From NCBI GenBank assembly GCA_037074615.1, contig CM073538.1, positions 22,655,068 through 22,719,067 on the forward strand: a stretch of DNA of 64,000 bases, given 5' to 3'. The stretch is from Leucaena leucocephala (taxonomy: Eukaryota > Streptophyta > Magnoliopsida > Fabales > Fabaceae). Every line of letters starts with the position of its first letter. The first letter of the stretch is position 1. Below, piece after piece: positions 1 to 11,855 of the stretch. The notes under the pieces were generated by a model. It did not search any database. It was not told where the DNA came from and saw nothing but the letters and a program-made list of their open reading frames with translations. The translations under genes and the position numbers were made by a program.

Positions 1-775
1 GTTATTGAGGCCACAATAATATAAAGATGGACATTCATAGTAGGTAGGATGTGAGATATTCACGAGCCTCCCCTTAAGTCAATTTTCACTATATTATGAC
101 TGAAAGTGACATGAGAGATTCCAAATGGAAGACAAAACTGGATGGTGGGGTCCCATATTCCTTTTCTTTACACGCATGTCATCCAAATGTTGCCTATGAT
201 TATGTCTGTCCAAAAGTTGCTTTAGTAGCCATTTTGTATATGTTGCTTTGGTGTTCAGCTCCCAACTAGCTACAAGTCAAAAGGATGGAATTTGGATTCT
301 ATGAATTATAAATTTACAAAGTGCTTTTAAGTAAAACTAAAAAAGAGACAGAAAAAAGAGTAAAAACGAAAGAGAGAAATTGAGTCTTCTGGCTCACTTT
401 TTATGTCATTTCCTTTCTCATTTCAGAAGCATTCCAATTTGAGAGAATTCAAATTACATGATATTATACACCTGATTGATAGCATCTTCAGGAAATGGAT
501 AAAGCAAGAGTTGCAATCTACTATCATACACATGGTGGGTGGAAGAAAAGTCATCCATATGAAGTTACAGCTTCTTGCTAACTAGTATCAAAGTTGTGTA
601 CTGAAACTTGTTAAGATGAAACTGAAGAAAAGGCCACACAGTAACTTGAAAACTTGTTGTGTTGCAGTGAGCCAGAATGCACACAATACTAATGAATTAA
701 GGACACGAATGAGGACTACATTACTAATGCTACGGACAGGTGCAGGGTTTAAAGCTAAGATCACCAAATGCTTTT
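1..775. other. 3' flank with no recognised gene
   Basis: No coding region with family resemblance or splice structure was found. The stretch lies downstream of the minus-strand exon at 776-903 and probably holds its 3' UTR and flank. Confidence 0.5.
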
Positions 776-903
776 TCAAGGATCTTCATGACCAGGACCT
801 GATCCGCTTCCTTCTTCACTGACATTCTCCTCACTTCCACTCTCTTTAGCACCTGACCAGCTTCCAATTATGTCTTCCTTCTTTGCATGCTTAGCAGTAC
901 GAT
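776..903 (-). CDS. Last exon of an unidentified acidic, Gly/Ser/Glu-rich protein
   Basis: On the minus strand a good acceptor (ttgggacag, ending at 904) opens a 128-bp reading frame that closes with TGA at 776-778. It encodes about 42 residues. They begin RTAKHAKKEDIIGSW and then turn into an acidic, low-complexity tail (GSEENVSEEGSGSGP) ending in HEDP. Such tails are typical of disordered C-termini of nuclear or secretory-pathway proteins, but I do not recognise the family. Upstream exons are not certain. The nearest candidate is the RRM-like stretch at about 1230-1355, whose frame could be joined to this exon. Confidence rests only on the clean acceptor, the open frame and the biased composition. 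Confidence 0.4.
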
Positions 904-3407
904 CTGTCCCAAGAGAAACAATATTTCACGTTTACTTTTTCAATTCAGTTAGTTAAAGGAATGAAAGAACGTTTTTGATGTTGGAAAACAATGAATCCTT
1001 GAACTACAGTTTCCTCACCTCTAACTTCCTTTCCAAACTCCTTAAACAATGAAAGAACGTTTTTGTTGTATGATTTTATTGGACCGAAAAATCTCTGGCC
1101 AACCCATATGATCGAATGACTAAAAAAAACTATTTAAATATTATTTTTTAAAAATAAATAAAAAAATTAATGTTTTTATTAAAAAATAATTTAACCTCGA
1201 GAAACTATCTAATATCTTATGGATGTTTCACACGTATAAACGCGTATCCCCTATTGCAATTGGTCTCCTCGTTTAAAGGCAGATATAAGCCATCATAGAG
1301 ATTCACACAATGCTGATCAATGAAGTGCTGCAGAGTATGTAGCTGACACCTAATAAACAAAACGTTTATTTAATATTAAAAGATAAAAGATTTTTTAGAA
1401 AAAAAAGTAAAAACAAAAAATTACATATTAGGACTGTTTCTCATTATGATCATTGGACGATAGTCAATACGGTTATTCATGAATAGAGTTGGGCAAGATA
1501 ATCTTCCTCCCAGTGCCTTGCCTGAAAAAAATATGGGCTGCCCCAACCCTTCCCGATAAAAACCCTAACTATTTTAGGCTGGGCATAGACGGGCTGGGCA
1601 TACCTAAATTGTGATGTTATGCTCATGTTGTGAAAAATAATATGTAATTATAAACTTATAAAATAATACAATATTCATATATCTTCAAGAATTAAATAAT
1701 ATCTATAATTCACTAAAAATAAAGTAATAAAAAGATAATAATTAAAGTATTAAAATTTATTGCATATAAAAAAAAGTTTTGAAGTCTAAGTAATTTGTAA
1801 TTGTAACTTTGTATCAACTTTTCAAATGTTGACAAGGATAAAGCATCTTAAAAAAAACAAAATAAACAATTATAATTTATAATGTAATCATATTATGATT
1901 AGTAAAGTTAAAGAAAAAGAAAAAATTAATATAGTTATAAATATTAAAAAAACACAACTTACTTACTTAACTATTTATATTTTTAAAATGACCATTTAGT
2001 CATTAGTAGTTATCATATTCTCCCTTTTAAGTGTAGTATCTAAGGAAAAAAGTAAAAAATAAAATAAAAGAATAAGTGCTCATGGACAGAGCGGCAACTC
2101 CTCTGTCCGGTGCTCAGCATGAAAAAAAATATAGGCTGTATTTTGCAGCCTAATATCTGATTCTACTTTATATTTATTAGGTTGAATATGATTTTTTTTT
2201 GTAGACTCAGATAAATATATCGAATCATGAGCTTTATAAACACCTCTACAATGCGAGATAAGTCGAGCTACTACCCTAAAGCTCTGACTTGAATTTATCC
2301 TGTACTTGTCTCTCAATATCATTGCCGGGGTAAAACACAAGTTGAAAATTGGGGCTGCACAAGATTGCCATAATAATTAAGGTTATATTATTATAAACTC
2401 ATAAAAAATTAAATTTAATCATAAATATAATATTTTAATTTATTTTTTTATTTTAATTTATTATTTTTTAAATTAATCTATTTAAATTATAAATTAATAT
2501 AAAATATAATGTCATATATAAATGTATTGAGAATATTATGTAATATTTGTCATAATTAATTAACCTATTTAAAATTTTTAATTTATTTAAATTAATTATA
2601 TTTTATATTAAAGATTAAAAAAGTATGTTATATCATACAATTGATCGGTAACTACAGGATCTGCATAAAAAATAAAACACAAAACAAGGTCATCTAAAGT
2701 CATACACCAAATACATCACGATAGAGAAGCAAGAGAAGGAAACATAGATAACTGGAAAACCATAAGATACATATTCTAAAGTCATCATAGTTTATAATTT
2801 TTAAGCTGATGCACTTAATTTCCTTAAAAAAAAAAACTTTAGCATATCATTTTTATTTTTTTATTTATTACAATAAAAAATATATTATAAATTAACTTGG
2901 CACCGTCCTGCCTAAAATCCATTTTGTATCATTTCCTAATAGGGAGCACTTTAACATTATTCACATTTCACAATTTCAATTTCAGCAGAAAAGGCAATAA
3001 CTTTTGCGATTTTTCTTACTAAAAATGAGCAGAAAGAGGTATTCAATTTCCTGGAAAAAAAAACAATAACATAAAATAAATAGGACACACAATGATGTAT
3101 GTCGGTTGAGCTTCACGTCACCGTTCCCAACTCATTTCTCCTCCGTGTCATATAAAGCAAACTTTCCTGAGCTTCTCTCCACCTCTTTGTGAGAGGTGGT
3201 TTAAAAGTAATGGACAGAAGTGCTTCCCTCCAAATGGCACCATTATGTCAAGAAAGTTGTATTATTGAATGGATTATATATCATAGTACACTGATAAGAA
3301 TTCAACTTATGTAATTTCAAAAGATGCAAATAAAGATTTTGGCCCTTGAATGACCCAAGTTCACATTACACCACAACAAGGTCAGTATGAGGGGGAAAAA
3401 TCAGAGT
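904..3407. other. AT-rich spacer
   Basis: Most of this stretch is AT-rich, with long A/T runs at 1620-2040 and 2380-2640. Apart from the doubtful RRM-like fragment near 1230-1355 I see no coding signal. The part nearest 3408 should hold the 3' UTR of the HIG1 gene. Confidence 0.5.
1230..1355 (-). pseudogene. Possible Mei2-type RRM fragment
   Basis: Behind a minus-strand acceptor (tttattag) the frame reads about 42 residues that include LQHFIDQHC, YDGLYLPL, NCNRGYAF and a stop. The order helix-YDF-LYLP-CN-GYAF resembles the C-terminal RRM of Mei2-like/TERMINAL EAR1 proteins (pattern LLDxHC ... YDFLYLPID ... CNxGYAF). The match is short and rests on memory of the family pattern. It may be an exon of the gene ending at 776, a decayed copy, or coincidence. 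Confidence 0.25.
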
Positions 3408-5013
3408 TTAACTCGATCGCCAAGGATTTTCGCCATAATAGTACGCAGTGCCAACCATAAGGGCCACTGTAGCACCTTGGACAACCACACGGGCCCTCAT
3501 TAACTTCTGACCCAAGTGAGAATTGCCTTGTCTGAAACTGATTAATCCGGCCGTGAGCACACCAGCAGTAATAAGTGCCCCTAAAATTCATACACCAGCA
3601 GTAACAAGTGATCCTTTTAAATTCTTATTCATAACATATGTAATCTAAACATTTAGCTGTGTTACACAAAACAGATTAAAACGAAACCAAATAGAAATAA
3701 CAAATAAAATTAAGAACCGAAATACTCATTCACAAAAGTCATTAAGAACCATCTCATTGGAGACAAAAATCTAAAGTTGAAATTACCCAACACAAGACAA
3801 TGCCTATTGCATTTGTATGCAGGATGGAAGGTGGCATAGATCAGAAAGGGAACCCTCCAACAGAGTTCGTTTAATACGGCATACGTCAATCACATCTCAA
3901 TCTTCAGAGATTGACAGAGTACAAACCGTTTCCACCTAGAATTATGATCCATTTGCTAAATCAATTAGCGTCCAATGGTCAGGTCAGCCGACAGCAACCT
4001 AGTAAATTGATGGACTACATCCATGGTCAAAAGTAAGTTTCACGCACAGGGATTCAGGACCAAGAAAAGAAGGGGGTGATTATTACTCCAACATGGAAAC
4101 ATAAGCAGTTAGCAAAGCAGATAAATGTCAGATTCAGATTTTAGTTAATTTATACATACGTGTGATCTCATAAGTCAAAACCATATGGCTCGGTGCTTTT
4201 TTGTGCCACATTATTTCAACAGTAACATCTCCAGTTCCCTTTGCTCCAACTCTCTACTCATCGACCCAAGAACACCATTCTCCCTAGATCACTTCCCTTC
4301 CCAAATCAGACATCAAGAAAGGGTATCAAAACCGATGGTATGGTGATTTGCTCTCATGTTCACTGCCTCTGTGGAGAAAGAAAAGCTAATAAATTAGGAC
4401 GTTTGCCCCCTAGTCTACGAATTATGGCGATTGGCCCATACTCAAACAAAGAGCGGTGGGCCCGTGTTGCCGAGATATGTCTGTGTTCAATGCTAAAATC
4501 AAGACCATAGAAAAAATTGAAAGGAATACAGACTTTTGAGGGGATGCAGGTCTGAGAGATGGATTCACACTTAGACAAGTAGATTATTGGGTTCATATGT
4601 GAATTAGAAAGATGTCCCGGGTGAATCGGGAGCCCTACAATTTTTCTCCCTTAATCCAATCCTAAATTCCCTCGTATCTTTCTCAACAATCCGTACTTCC
4701 AATTCCACCTTCTTTCCGATTCATTCAGAGGATTTTCCCCCAAAGAAAAAGAAAAAACAACGGAATAACGAAATCAAACAGAAGACATACAATATGCCAT
4801 CGAAAAATCGATTAGAAGTTATGAACCGAGCACAATTATAGGGGGGGAAAAAAGACAACTTGGGAAGCAACAACTCTAAGTAAAAATGAAACAAGGATAT
4901 ACGAGAAAATGAGGACAGAGGATAATACCAATGGGGACAAGAGGGTTCCTGACGCGCTTCTTCTCTTCGAAAAATTCTTCCAAACTGCGATCGTCAGTAC
5001 CCATCTTCTCCAT
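3408..5013 (-). CDS. HIG1-domain protein (RCF1/HIGD-like), mitochondrial
   Basis: Two exons, 5013..4929 and 3580..3408, are joined by a GT-AG intron of 1348 bp and give 85 residues. Exon 1 ends RNPLVPI and exon 2 continues G-ALITAGVLTAGLISFRQGN, the core of a HIG1 domain. The family signature Q-x3-R-x-R-x3-Q is present as QKLMRARVVVQ, followed by GATVALMVGTAYYYG. Two hydrophobic helices flank it. Family members sit in the inner mitochondrial membrane and help assemble or stabilise complex IV and respiratory supercomplexes. Length fits small HIGD proteins. Two in-frame ATGs (5013 and 5004) are possible starts; I chose the first. Function is inferred from the domain. The gene looks intact. Confidence 0.85.
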
Positions 5014-5757
5014 ACAAAGCTGAGAAATGAGGGAGAAATATTCTAAAGTCTGCGTGGAAAAATTTGAAGCGACCGTGATGCAGTCTTGCAATGACAAGCT
5101 AAGCACGCACCGAACAACCGTACGGAGTGAAGCTGGTATAGCCTTCAAAATTTTAAGGTCGACGTATGGCTCTTCATTGCTGGACACGTGGATATGCTTG
5201 GGCTGGCGAATGAACCTAACACGATCCAACACTAATCCCTTGGGACCATTTATTTATAGGCCCAAATGATATATAATATAACTTAATGTTTATTTTATTT
5301 TTAATTTATTTAAATTAATTAAATAAATTTTATATTAAATACTTTATGGCGGCATGCCTTTAGTGAAATGAAGATAATAAGAAGAAAACTTGAAAATCAT
5401 GGGCAGAGCCAATGGGAAAAGTGACAGATCAAATAGAAGAAGTTAGGATTCTGCACATTGCTCATCTTCTACAGATGAAAATGTAAAAGAATACAGTCAA
5501 AATGATAAGTTATGCATCCTGATCCGGTATCCTCCACCCCACGTCAAAAATAGGAGTTCTATCACTTTCTACTCTTTAGAGACGTATTAACGAATGAAAT
5601 GAAAACACTATCACACTAAACAAAAAGCTAGCAAGTCTACCCTACAAAGGCCTACATACCTGAAACTTTCAAAAGATGATGTAAACTATGTAATAAAGGC
5701 TTCCCACAGATCCGCACTAGAATTCTTGAAACACAATCCACCAACTTGTGTTCCAAT
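5014..5757. other. Spacer between the HIG1 gene and the DEG9 remnant
   Basis: It must hold the HIG1 promoter near 5014-5250. An AT-rich tract lies at 5270-5345. No coding sequence was recognised. Confidence 0.5.
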
Positions 5758-8721
5758 TCATCCCTTGAGAACATCTGACATCGCTGACGGAATGCAGTGT
5801 GTGACGAGAATATTGAGAGTAGCTGCTTTAGCTGTAGCTGACCGAAGCACCACTATCTGCATGGGAGATGCTTACGAGTTAATAAAAGGACAAATGCCAT
5901 GTTCTGTGCCACCAAACAAACAAAAAGGGGCTAATGCAATATTTCACACGAGCACTCAGCGTAGGAAGGAATAGAGAAGGCACCTGATCATCCAACTTTG
6001 TCAAAAACTAAAGAGAAACAGCAGCGAAGGTGACATAGAGTACCTGAGAGACCACAAGAAGTTGCTCATTGGCAACTGCCGCATTGAATGTGCAGTTTAT
6101 CCAAAAGCTTGACTGGAGCTTCGCATTCATAATCCTTTCCATACTGCTCATACATGAAAGACAAGGGTTCAAAACTCAGGAATTCAAGTAAAAGCTTTGT
6201 AAACACAGGTTCTACCAATAAATTTGTAAGGAGTGTTTCCAGAACTACAGGAGACTAGATGGAAAAGCTCCCAAGTTTCCAAATCTCCAAGTCTAGAAAA
6301 TGAGAAAGTGAAAACAAGGGATATCTAAATATCTTATTGTATACGACTAAATATTCTAACTAAACCACCGGGTCCAACTTAATTCATGCATCATCTCACT
6401 TGCACAGATCGAATCATATTCTGGGCGCTATAAGTGCAGTCAAGAGGAGGCAATAATTCATATTGCTAATGATAAGATGAACTGCACCATTCACTTGTAC
6501 ATGAAAACCGTACTACAAATTTACACAAGGATGGTTCATTCTATCATTTTTCATGAAATTATTAAATTTCTACACAAATCCCAACAATCTCCCAAGCATT
6601 ATGGTGTCACTCTTCACTCTTCAATTTCATGAAAAATTGAATCATTTTCTATTGTTAGGTCAGCTGAAACTTATGCAGACTACAGAAGTCGTAGACATCC
6701 GATACTATTTCAACAAACAAAACTAAGGACACAAGATAAGCATGCATTCTTTTAAAAAAAACAATAACGTTGTCAACCAAGACGTGAAATAAGCTGAATA
6801 TGGAAGTATAGGATGGTGAATCAACCACAAACCTCAGAACGAAGATATGGAACTGAGACAGTCGTAAAAACAAATCCTGCGATGATATAATATGAGGGAG
6901 GCCTGCCCTTGCTATTTGGCGGAATGAGCCTTTTGTGACTACCAAATTTAATGTTAAATTTGAAGGTCTCAGAATTTCGCAGTACTTCGATTACTGCTTT
7001 ATCCCCAGTGTATTTCTGAGATGTAAGATAACTGAAACCAATGAGCTCCCCATGGCGAAATGGAACTGTAAAATGTACAAAGGAGTTAAAGCATTAGTTG
7101 GCAGCCACTTGAAGCGCAAACACAATAACAGGACACAAAGCAATGAAGGATTAAGATATAAGTTCAAATGTTATGTCAGGACAAGTGCCTAGCTCAAGAT
7201 TATTCTTGTCAGCAGTGATAAGCCTCAGATATTGCTCACAGATAAACTTTAATCCTGCAGAATAGCACTTGAAAAATTAAAAATGTCAAATTCCACAACT
7301 CATATAGTAAAGAAATATAGGAATAAAGAAGATCATGACAGAGGCATAATAATCCATACATATCATGCCATCCACCGGAGAGATGATTAACTAACAAAGA
7401 TATCCCATCACTACTACCTAAAATCACAAAGGGCATAAGGGCAAAAGCACCCAGATAACCTGTGACTTCATCGTTAAACTGCACTCAGATCTTGGGCCAA
7501 AACAAAAACTGCGTTAAGGTCTACAAATGATTGAGCATAAATATGAAGAGAGAACAAAGTTTTTTTTGTCCTCTTCTCTGTTTCTAATACAAATTCAATA
7601 CAGCATAGCAAAGCCTAACCCATAAACACTGCTGCAAATGATCAATGATATAAAAGGCTAGTGTCAAGTCCCTTATTTTCCTCCAAGGAATTTTGAAATT
7701 TAAATGATTTATATATGATGGACACCCAAGTGAGGGGAACACTCCTCCAAAAGCCAACTACTGAAGTAGAAGAATTAATCCGCTTAAGTTCCCCATAGAA
7801 CAGCCCATATAGTTCAATATGAGACTAGGCATCTCATGCTATCTTGGTCTCCATCAACTGGATGCCCTTGGAAAGCAAACATCTCAGCAACTATATTCTG
7901 ACACTTAATTTAGTTTCTTTACCAATCAGAACCCTCAATAGATACACTTTCCCAAGCCAACATCATCAACTATGATATGGGCACCCCCAAAAAGCTAGCT
8001 ATTCAAGTTGGAGAACTAACCAGCTTAAGTATCCAATAAAATAATCTATACTGCTCAATATACAACTAGGCATCTCATATTACTAAGTCCCTCATCAATT
8101 TCCCTTTGTAGATAGTCAACTATGCCGTTATATAGGATTTATGTGTAGCCTTCATATTTTCCTAATTCTTTTTCTCTTTACTGGCCACGCATCAAAAGAA
8201 TTATTCTCCTATATGTCTCAGTCCTTTATCATATAAGTAGATGTGCCCATCATATTCAATTGATTCAAAGCCTTTTTCTGTATTTTCCACTCATAAATTG
8301 GAGGAAATAAAATCCATCAACTTTAAACAATCAGTTATTGTTGTTTTTGTGATGACAAGAGGCTGAAGGCTCATGCTTTTAGAATTCATTTTGTCTATAA
8401 TGGTTGCTTTAGAAGCAACGATAAATCCTCTAACAAATGAATTCTCTAACAGCTTAAAGAAAATACAACAAGGGGAATATAGGCTTAGCTAACATGCCGA
8501 AAGTATACGAGGCTGCAAAATTCATTTACCTGTTCCATCATTGGCAATATCAACCCCATCAAAGATAAGAATAACATCTGATGGTTTCAAAACATTAAAT
8601 TCTGGGCCAGTTGGATCAATTCTTCTAATACGTACCCCCTTCTGATCAGATCTCATGCCCATTGCCATTCGCAGATCAGGATTTTCCATTTTCTGCCACT
8701 CAAACCCAAGGACAGGGAATC
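5758..8721 (-). pseudogene. DEG9: Truncated DEG9-type protease pseudogene (PDZ and C-terminal part)
   Basis: Four exon-like blocks with correct splice sites match the C-terminal half of plant protease Do-like 9, a nuclear Deg/HtrA serine protease. They are 8721..8530 (FPVLGFEWQKMENPDL, LKPSDVILIFDGVDIANDGT), 7065..6833 (VPFRHGELIGFSYL, PPSYYIIAGFVFTTVSVPYL), 6143..6044 (YGKDYECEAPVKLLDKL) and 5856..5758 (IVVLRSATAKAAT, HCIPSAMSD, then TGA). The first two are clean. The third is 100 bp, where the 34-codon exon I expect would be 102 bp; it shifts frame after LDKL and reaches a TGA. The next expected exon (about 50 residues, INIGYEEIVNTQ-type) is absent from the 187 bp before the last block. All 5' exons, including the trypsin-like catalytic domain, are missing. 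The copy cannot encode a working protease. Confidence 0.85.
7066..8529. other. Former intron of the DEG9 remnant
   Basis: The 1464 bp between the two intact exon blocks begin with gtaaat and end with tttacag on the minus strand. Apart from those splice sites I see no coding or RNA signal. Confidence 0.6.
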
Positions 8722-9256
8722 CTGAAAGCAGATGCAGACAGAAATATCTAGTAGATTAAAACTTTTTTGCTTATTTGCCATAGTTAGATACAGATTGTAA
8801 GAGTCAAATTCAAAATTTTACATCTTAGCACATCAAATCAGCAACCACCATAAATCCACGATCGATCTTGCCCTTTCAACACGAGCATTGCTCCACACGG
8901 GGCTCATAAATGAACCAACCTCACTCCTCAATAAGTACTTTTTTTTCCTTTCATCGTCATCAAGATTCAAGAGTGACAACTGACAAGTGAGGACCCATCA
9001 TTCATTTTTCATCCAAGTCAAGAATGGTAAAAGGGGCCTTAAAAAACGGAGGAAGGGAGAGAAAAAAAGGTGATAAAGGGAAGAAAGAAAGTAAAGGAAT
9101 AATTGGCTTTGTCCCAGCAAGGAGTGAATGAGTGTGAACTGCCGCCATCCATTCTATAACTCTTGATCTTTGAATCAACCAAAAGCTTCGACCTGTAAAA
9201 TCCACCGAACCCCTTTTTCTCCGCAAATTTCTCTGTAAAGTTCTATCAGTGTCTGA
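8722..9256. other. Junction between two broken, divergent genes
   Basis: A normal polypyrimidine-cag acceptor of the DEG9 remnant adjoins 8722, so upstream DEG9 exons were once expected here. None is visible. About 535 bp later the ROP remnant starts on the other strand. A breakpoint should lie inside, but no obvious transposon end or target duplication marks it. Confidence 0.45.
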
Positions 9257-11855
9257 ATGCAAATGCTTCGAGGTTCATCAAGCGTGTGACCGTAGGAGAC
9301 GGAGCTGTGGGGAAGATATGCATGCTCATTGGCTATACCGGCAATAAATTTCCTACTTACGTTTTGCTGTTTTTTTTTTGGGTAAAGATCTATTCCAGTC
9401 TATATGTATGCTTCCCGAAGTTTCATTCTTCATGTACAATCTTCATAGTTTCATCAGAGCTATGTCTTTGAATATGTGTGCATATCTGTGTCTGAGAAAG
9501 ATCATGGGTAGAAGAACCCACTTGTCATCTGGGGTTCCACCATATGGTGCTATTGTTGCTTCTGTTGAATGTTTCTCTCTACTCATGTTTTAGACTCTGA
9601 TTTTGCTTTTGCTCTATGTGGGAAATCTGCTTGGGGGGTGGTTTTCAGGACTACATTCCCACGGTGTTTGATAATTTCAGTGCAAATCTGGTCGTTGAAG
9701 GCACAACTGTCAATTTAGGCTCTGGGACACAGCTGGTATATTTACAGAGATTTAAGACTTGTCATGGTATTTTTCTTAGTCAATTATGCAGGCAAAATTA
9801 ATTGGGGGAAACATCAAACATGCTTGTTTTAAACTTTATTTCTCATGTGCCCGGAAGATTTTTTTGTCACTTTGGAATGATTTGTTAAGCTCTATTTAAT
9901 TCCCATATCTTTTGTAGGGCAAGAGGATTACAATAGATTGAGGCCTTTGAGCTATAGTGGGGCAGGTGTCTTTGTCTTGGCTTTCTCTTTAGTTAGTTGT
10001 GCAAGCTATGAGAATGTTTTGAAGAAGGTATCTACGGTTGTGTATTTGTAGTGTTACTTTGACATGTATGGGAAATTTTATATTTTTTCTCTAATTTGTA
10101 TACACTGGCCAGTGGATCCCTGAACTCCAACATTTTGCTCGTGGCATCCCAGTGGTGCTAGTTGGAACCAAATTGGGTAAGTCATCAAGCTCAAGCATTA
10201 ATCTTACCATCTTTCTCAGTTCAATGCTATTTTGTCTTGAGATTGTTGGCTGTCTTTGCCAAATTCTTCATGAACTTGATTATTTCCTATTTGTACCACA
10301 TTCATTCATTTAGAGAATATATTTTATAGTTTCTGAGTTAATTTCATGATACAGTCATGCAACAGTTTTGCTGATGTCCACTTCAGCCTATACCTGTATA
10401 ACCGTATTTAGTGTTGTGCCTTCAATTTCTAGTTTATATTTCTCTTCAAGCTCCTTTTTGATGAAATAGCTCGTGATCATACCTAAACGAAACGGTGTGG
10501 TCAAGGATTCACCAATTGGGTAGATTTTTATTGGACATTTATCTTTCATATATTGTCATCATCATTTTGATGTGCAGTATTGTTCCATGAACATGCAGAT
10601 CTTAGAGAAGACAAACGCTATTTGGCTGATCATCCTGGCTATAATGATTTCATTTAATATAGCTTGATGAAGAGTTCAATGGTCTGCATTACTTGAACGA
10701 ATGACTTTTGTCGATAACCAGGGCGAGGAACTCCTTAAACAGATCGTTGCTGCCTATTATATTGAGTGCAGCTCAAAAACTCAGCAGGCATGTTTACACT
10801 AGCATTTTATTCTTACAACACTTGAATTTGGCAAACTGTATATCATGAGAAGGAATGTGCTGCATTCTCATCCAAAGAATAGTAACACAACTCCCTAAAG
10901 ATATGCTTCAGAAGTATTACTTCTAGTGCTACAGTATGTGAAGCGAGAGAGTATTTTAGGGATGCAGAGTTATGCAAAAACTCAAGTCAATTATGCTTAG
11001 GGGTTATATGAGGAAAGAAACATGGTAATTCCTGTCTCTTGATTGAGGATGAATGACTATATGAACAAAGAAGCTACTTTACCCCGGTGATTATTAAGAT
11101 AACAAGGTTTTGACCGTTTCTTTTGTGAATAAGCTTATTTTGTTTTCCTGATATCTGACACTAGGTAATATTTTGATTTGACGTCCTCAGTTATAAACGG
11201 TTTCTTTTGGTTATTAAGATCCAGCAACAAATTATCATATTTTGGTTGCATTTGCAGAATGTGAAGTCAGTTTTTGACGCAGCGATCAAGGGGGTGATCA
11301 AGCCTCCACAAAAGCAGCATGAGAAGAAGAGAGAACCACGTGGAGGATGGCTCCTGTTAGTGCACTCTTTCCATAATATCTCAACAGTTTTCCTTCTTTA
11401 ACTTGTCTGTTCCAGTTTCATTACCATTCTTTCGACAAATTTAATGTCAATTGAAATCTCAGCATCTGTCAGTTATTGTCGGCCTTCTCCCTGACAATAA
11501 AAGGGATGTGCTCACGAGGGTCCAATGGATTTGCCTTCCAGATGTTGTCGGATGTAAAACTTTGGTCATGATAGAAATATTTTCACTGAAAACATAACAC
11601 GTATGAATAAATATTTCTTTTTTTATAATTTTTTTTAAAAAAAAAGATTAAACTCATTACGATCTGATAGGAAAAATCTTATTTTCACTTAGATAATATT
11701 AATATCAGATAAGATAAATTATCTATTATCTTCGAACGTAAATTTAAACACTAAAAACTTTTTTGATGAATATTTCTTTTAATACAACCCTTTGAAACTG
11801 TATGCCCAGAAACGTTCACTGTGGAAGGAGTTTAATTCGTCTAAAATGCCCGTGT
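9257..11855 (+). pseudogene. Type-II ROP/RAC small GTPase pseudogene (ROP10/11-like)
   Basis: Eight exon-like blocks follow the ROP gene structure: 9257-9357 (SRFIKRVTVGDGAVGK), 9649-9735 (DYIPTVFDNFSAN), 9918-10027 (GQEDYNRLRPLSY), 10113-10176 (WIPELQHFARGIPVVLVGTK), 10599-about 10650 (DLREDKRYLADHPG), 10722-10787 (GEELLKQIVAAYYIECSSKTQQ), 11258-about 11346 (NVKSVFDAAIKGVIKPPQKQ) and about 11803-11855 (RNVHCGRSLIRLK, the type-II tail). Defects are many. One base seems lost just after the ATG at 9257. The first donor is missing (tactta instead of a GT). The switch-II LWDTAG codons have a 1-bp deletion. Exon 5 runs into a stop (YNDFI-stop). The P-loop Thr is Ile (GAVGKI), and the tail Cys reads Trp. 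The family signals from the plasma membrane; this copy should be dead. Confidence 0.9.
11655..11750 (+). repeat. Short copy of dispersed repeat family A
   Basis: This stretch in the last intron of the ROP pseudogene shares the string order 'cttag ataatattaatatcag ataag ... attatctt cgaacgtaaattta' with the copies at 21435-21690, 28470-28620 and 42635-43163. It looks like a decayed internal piece without clear ends. Confidence 0.5.
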
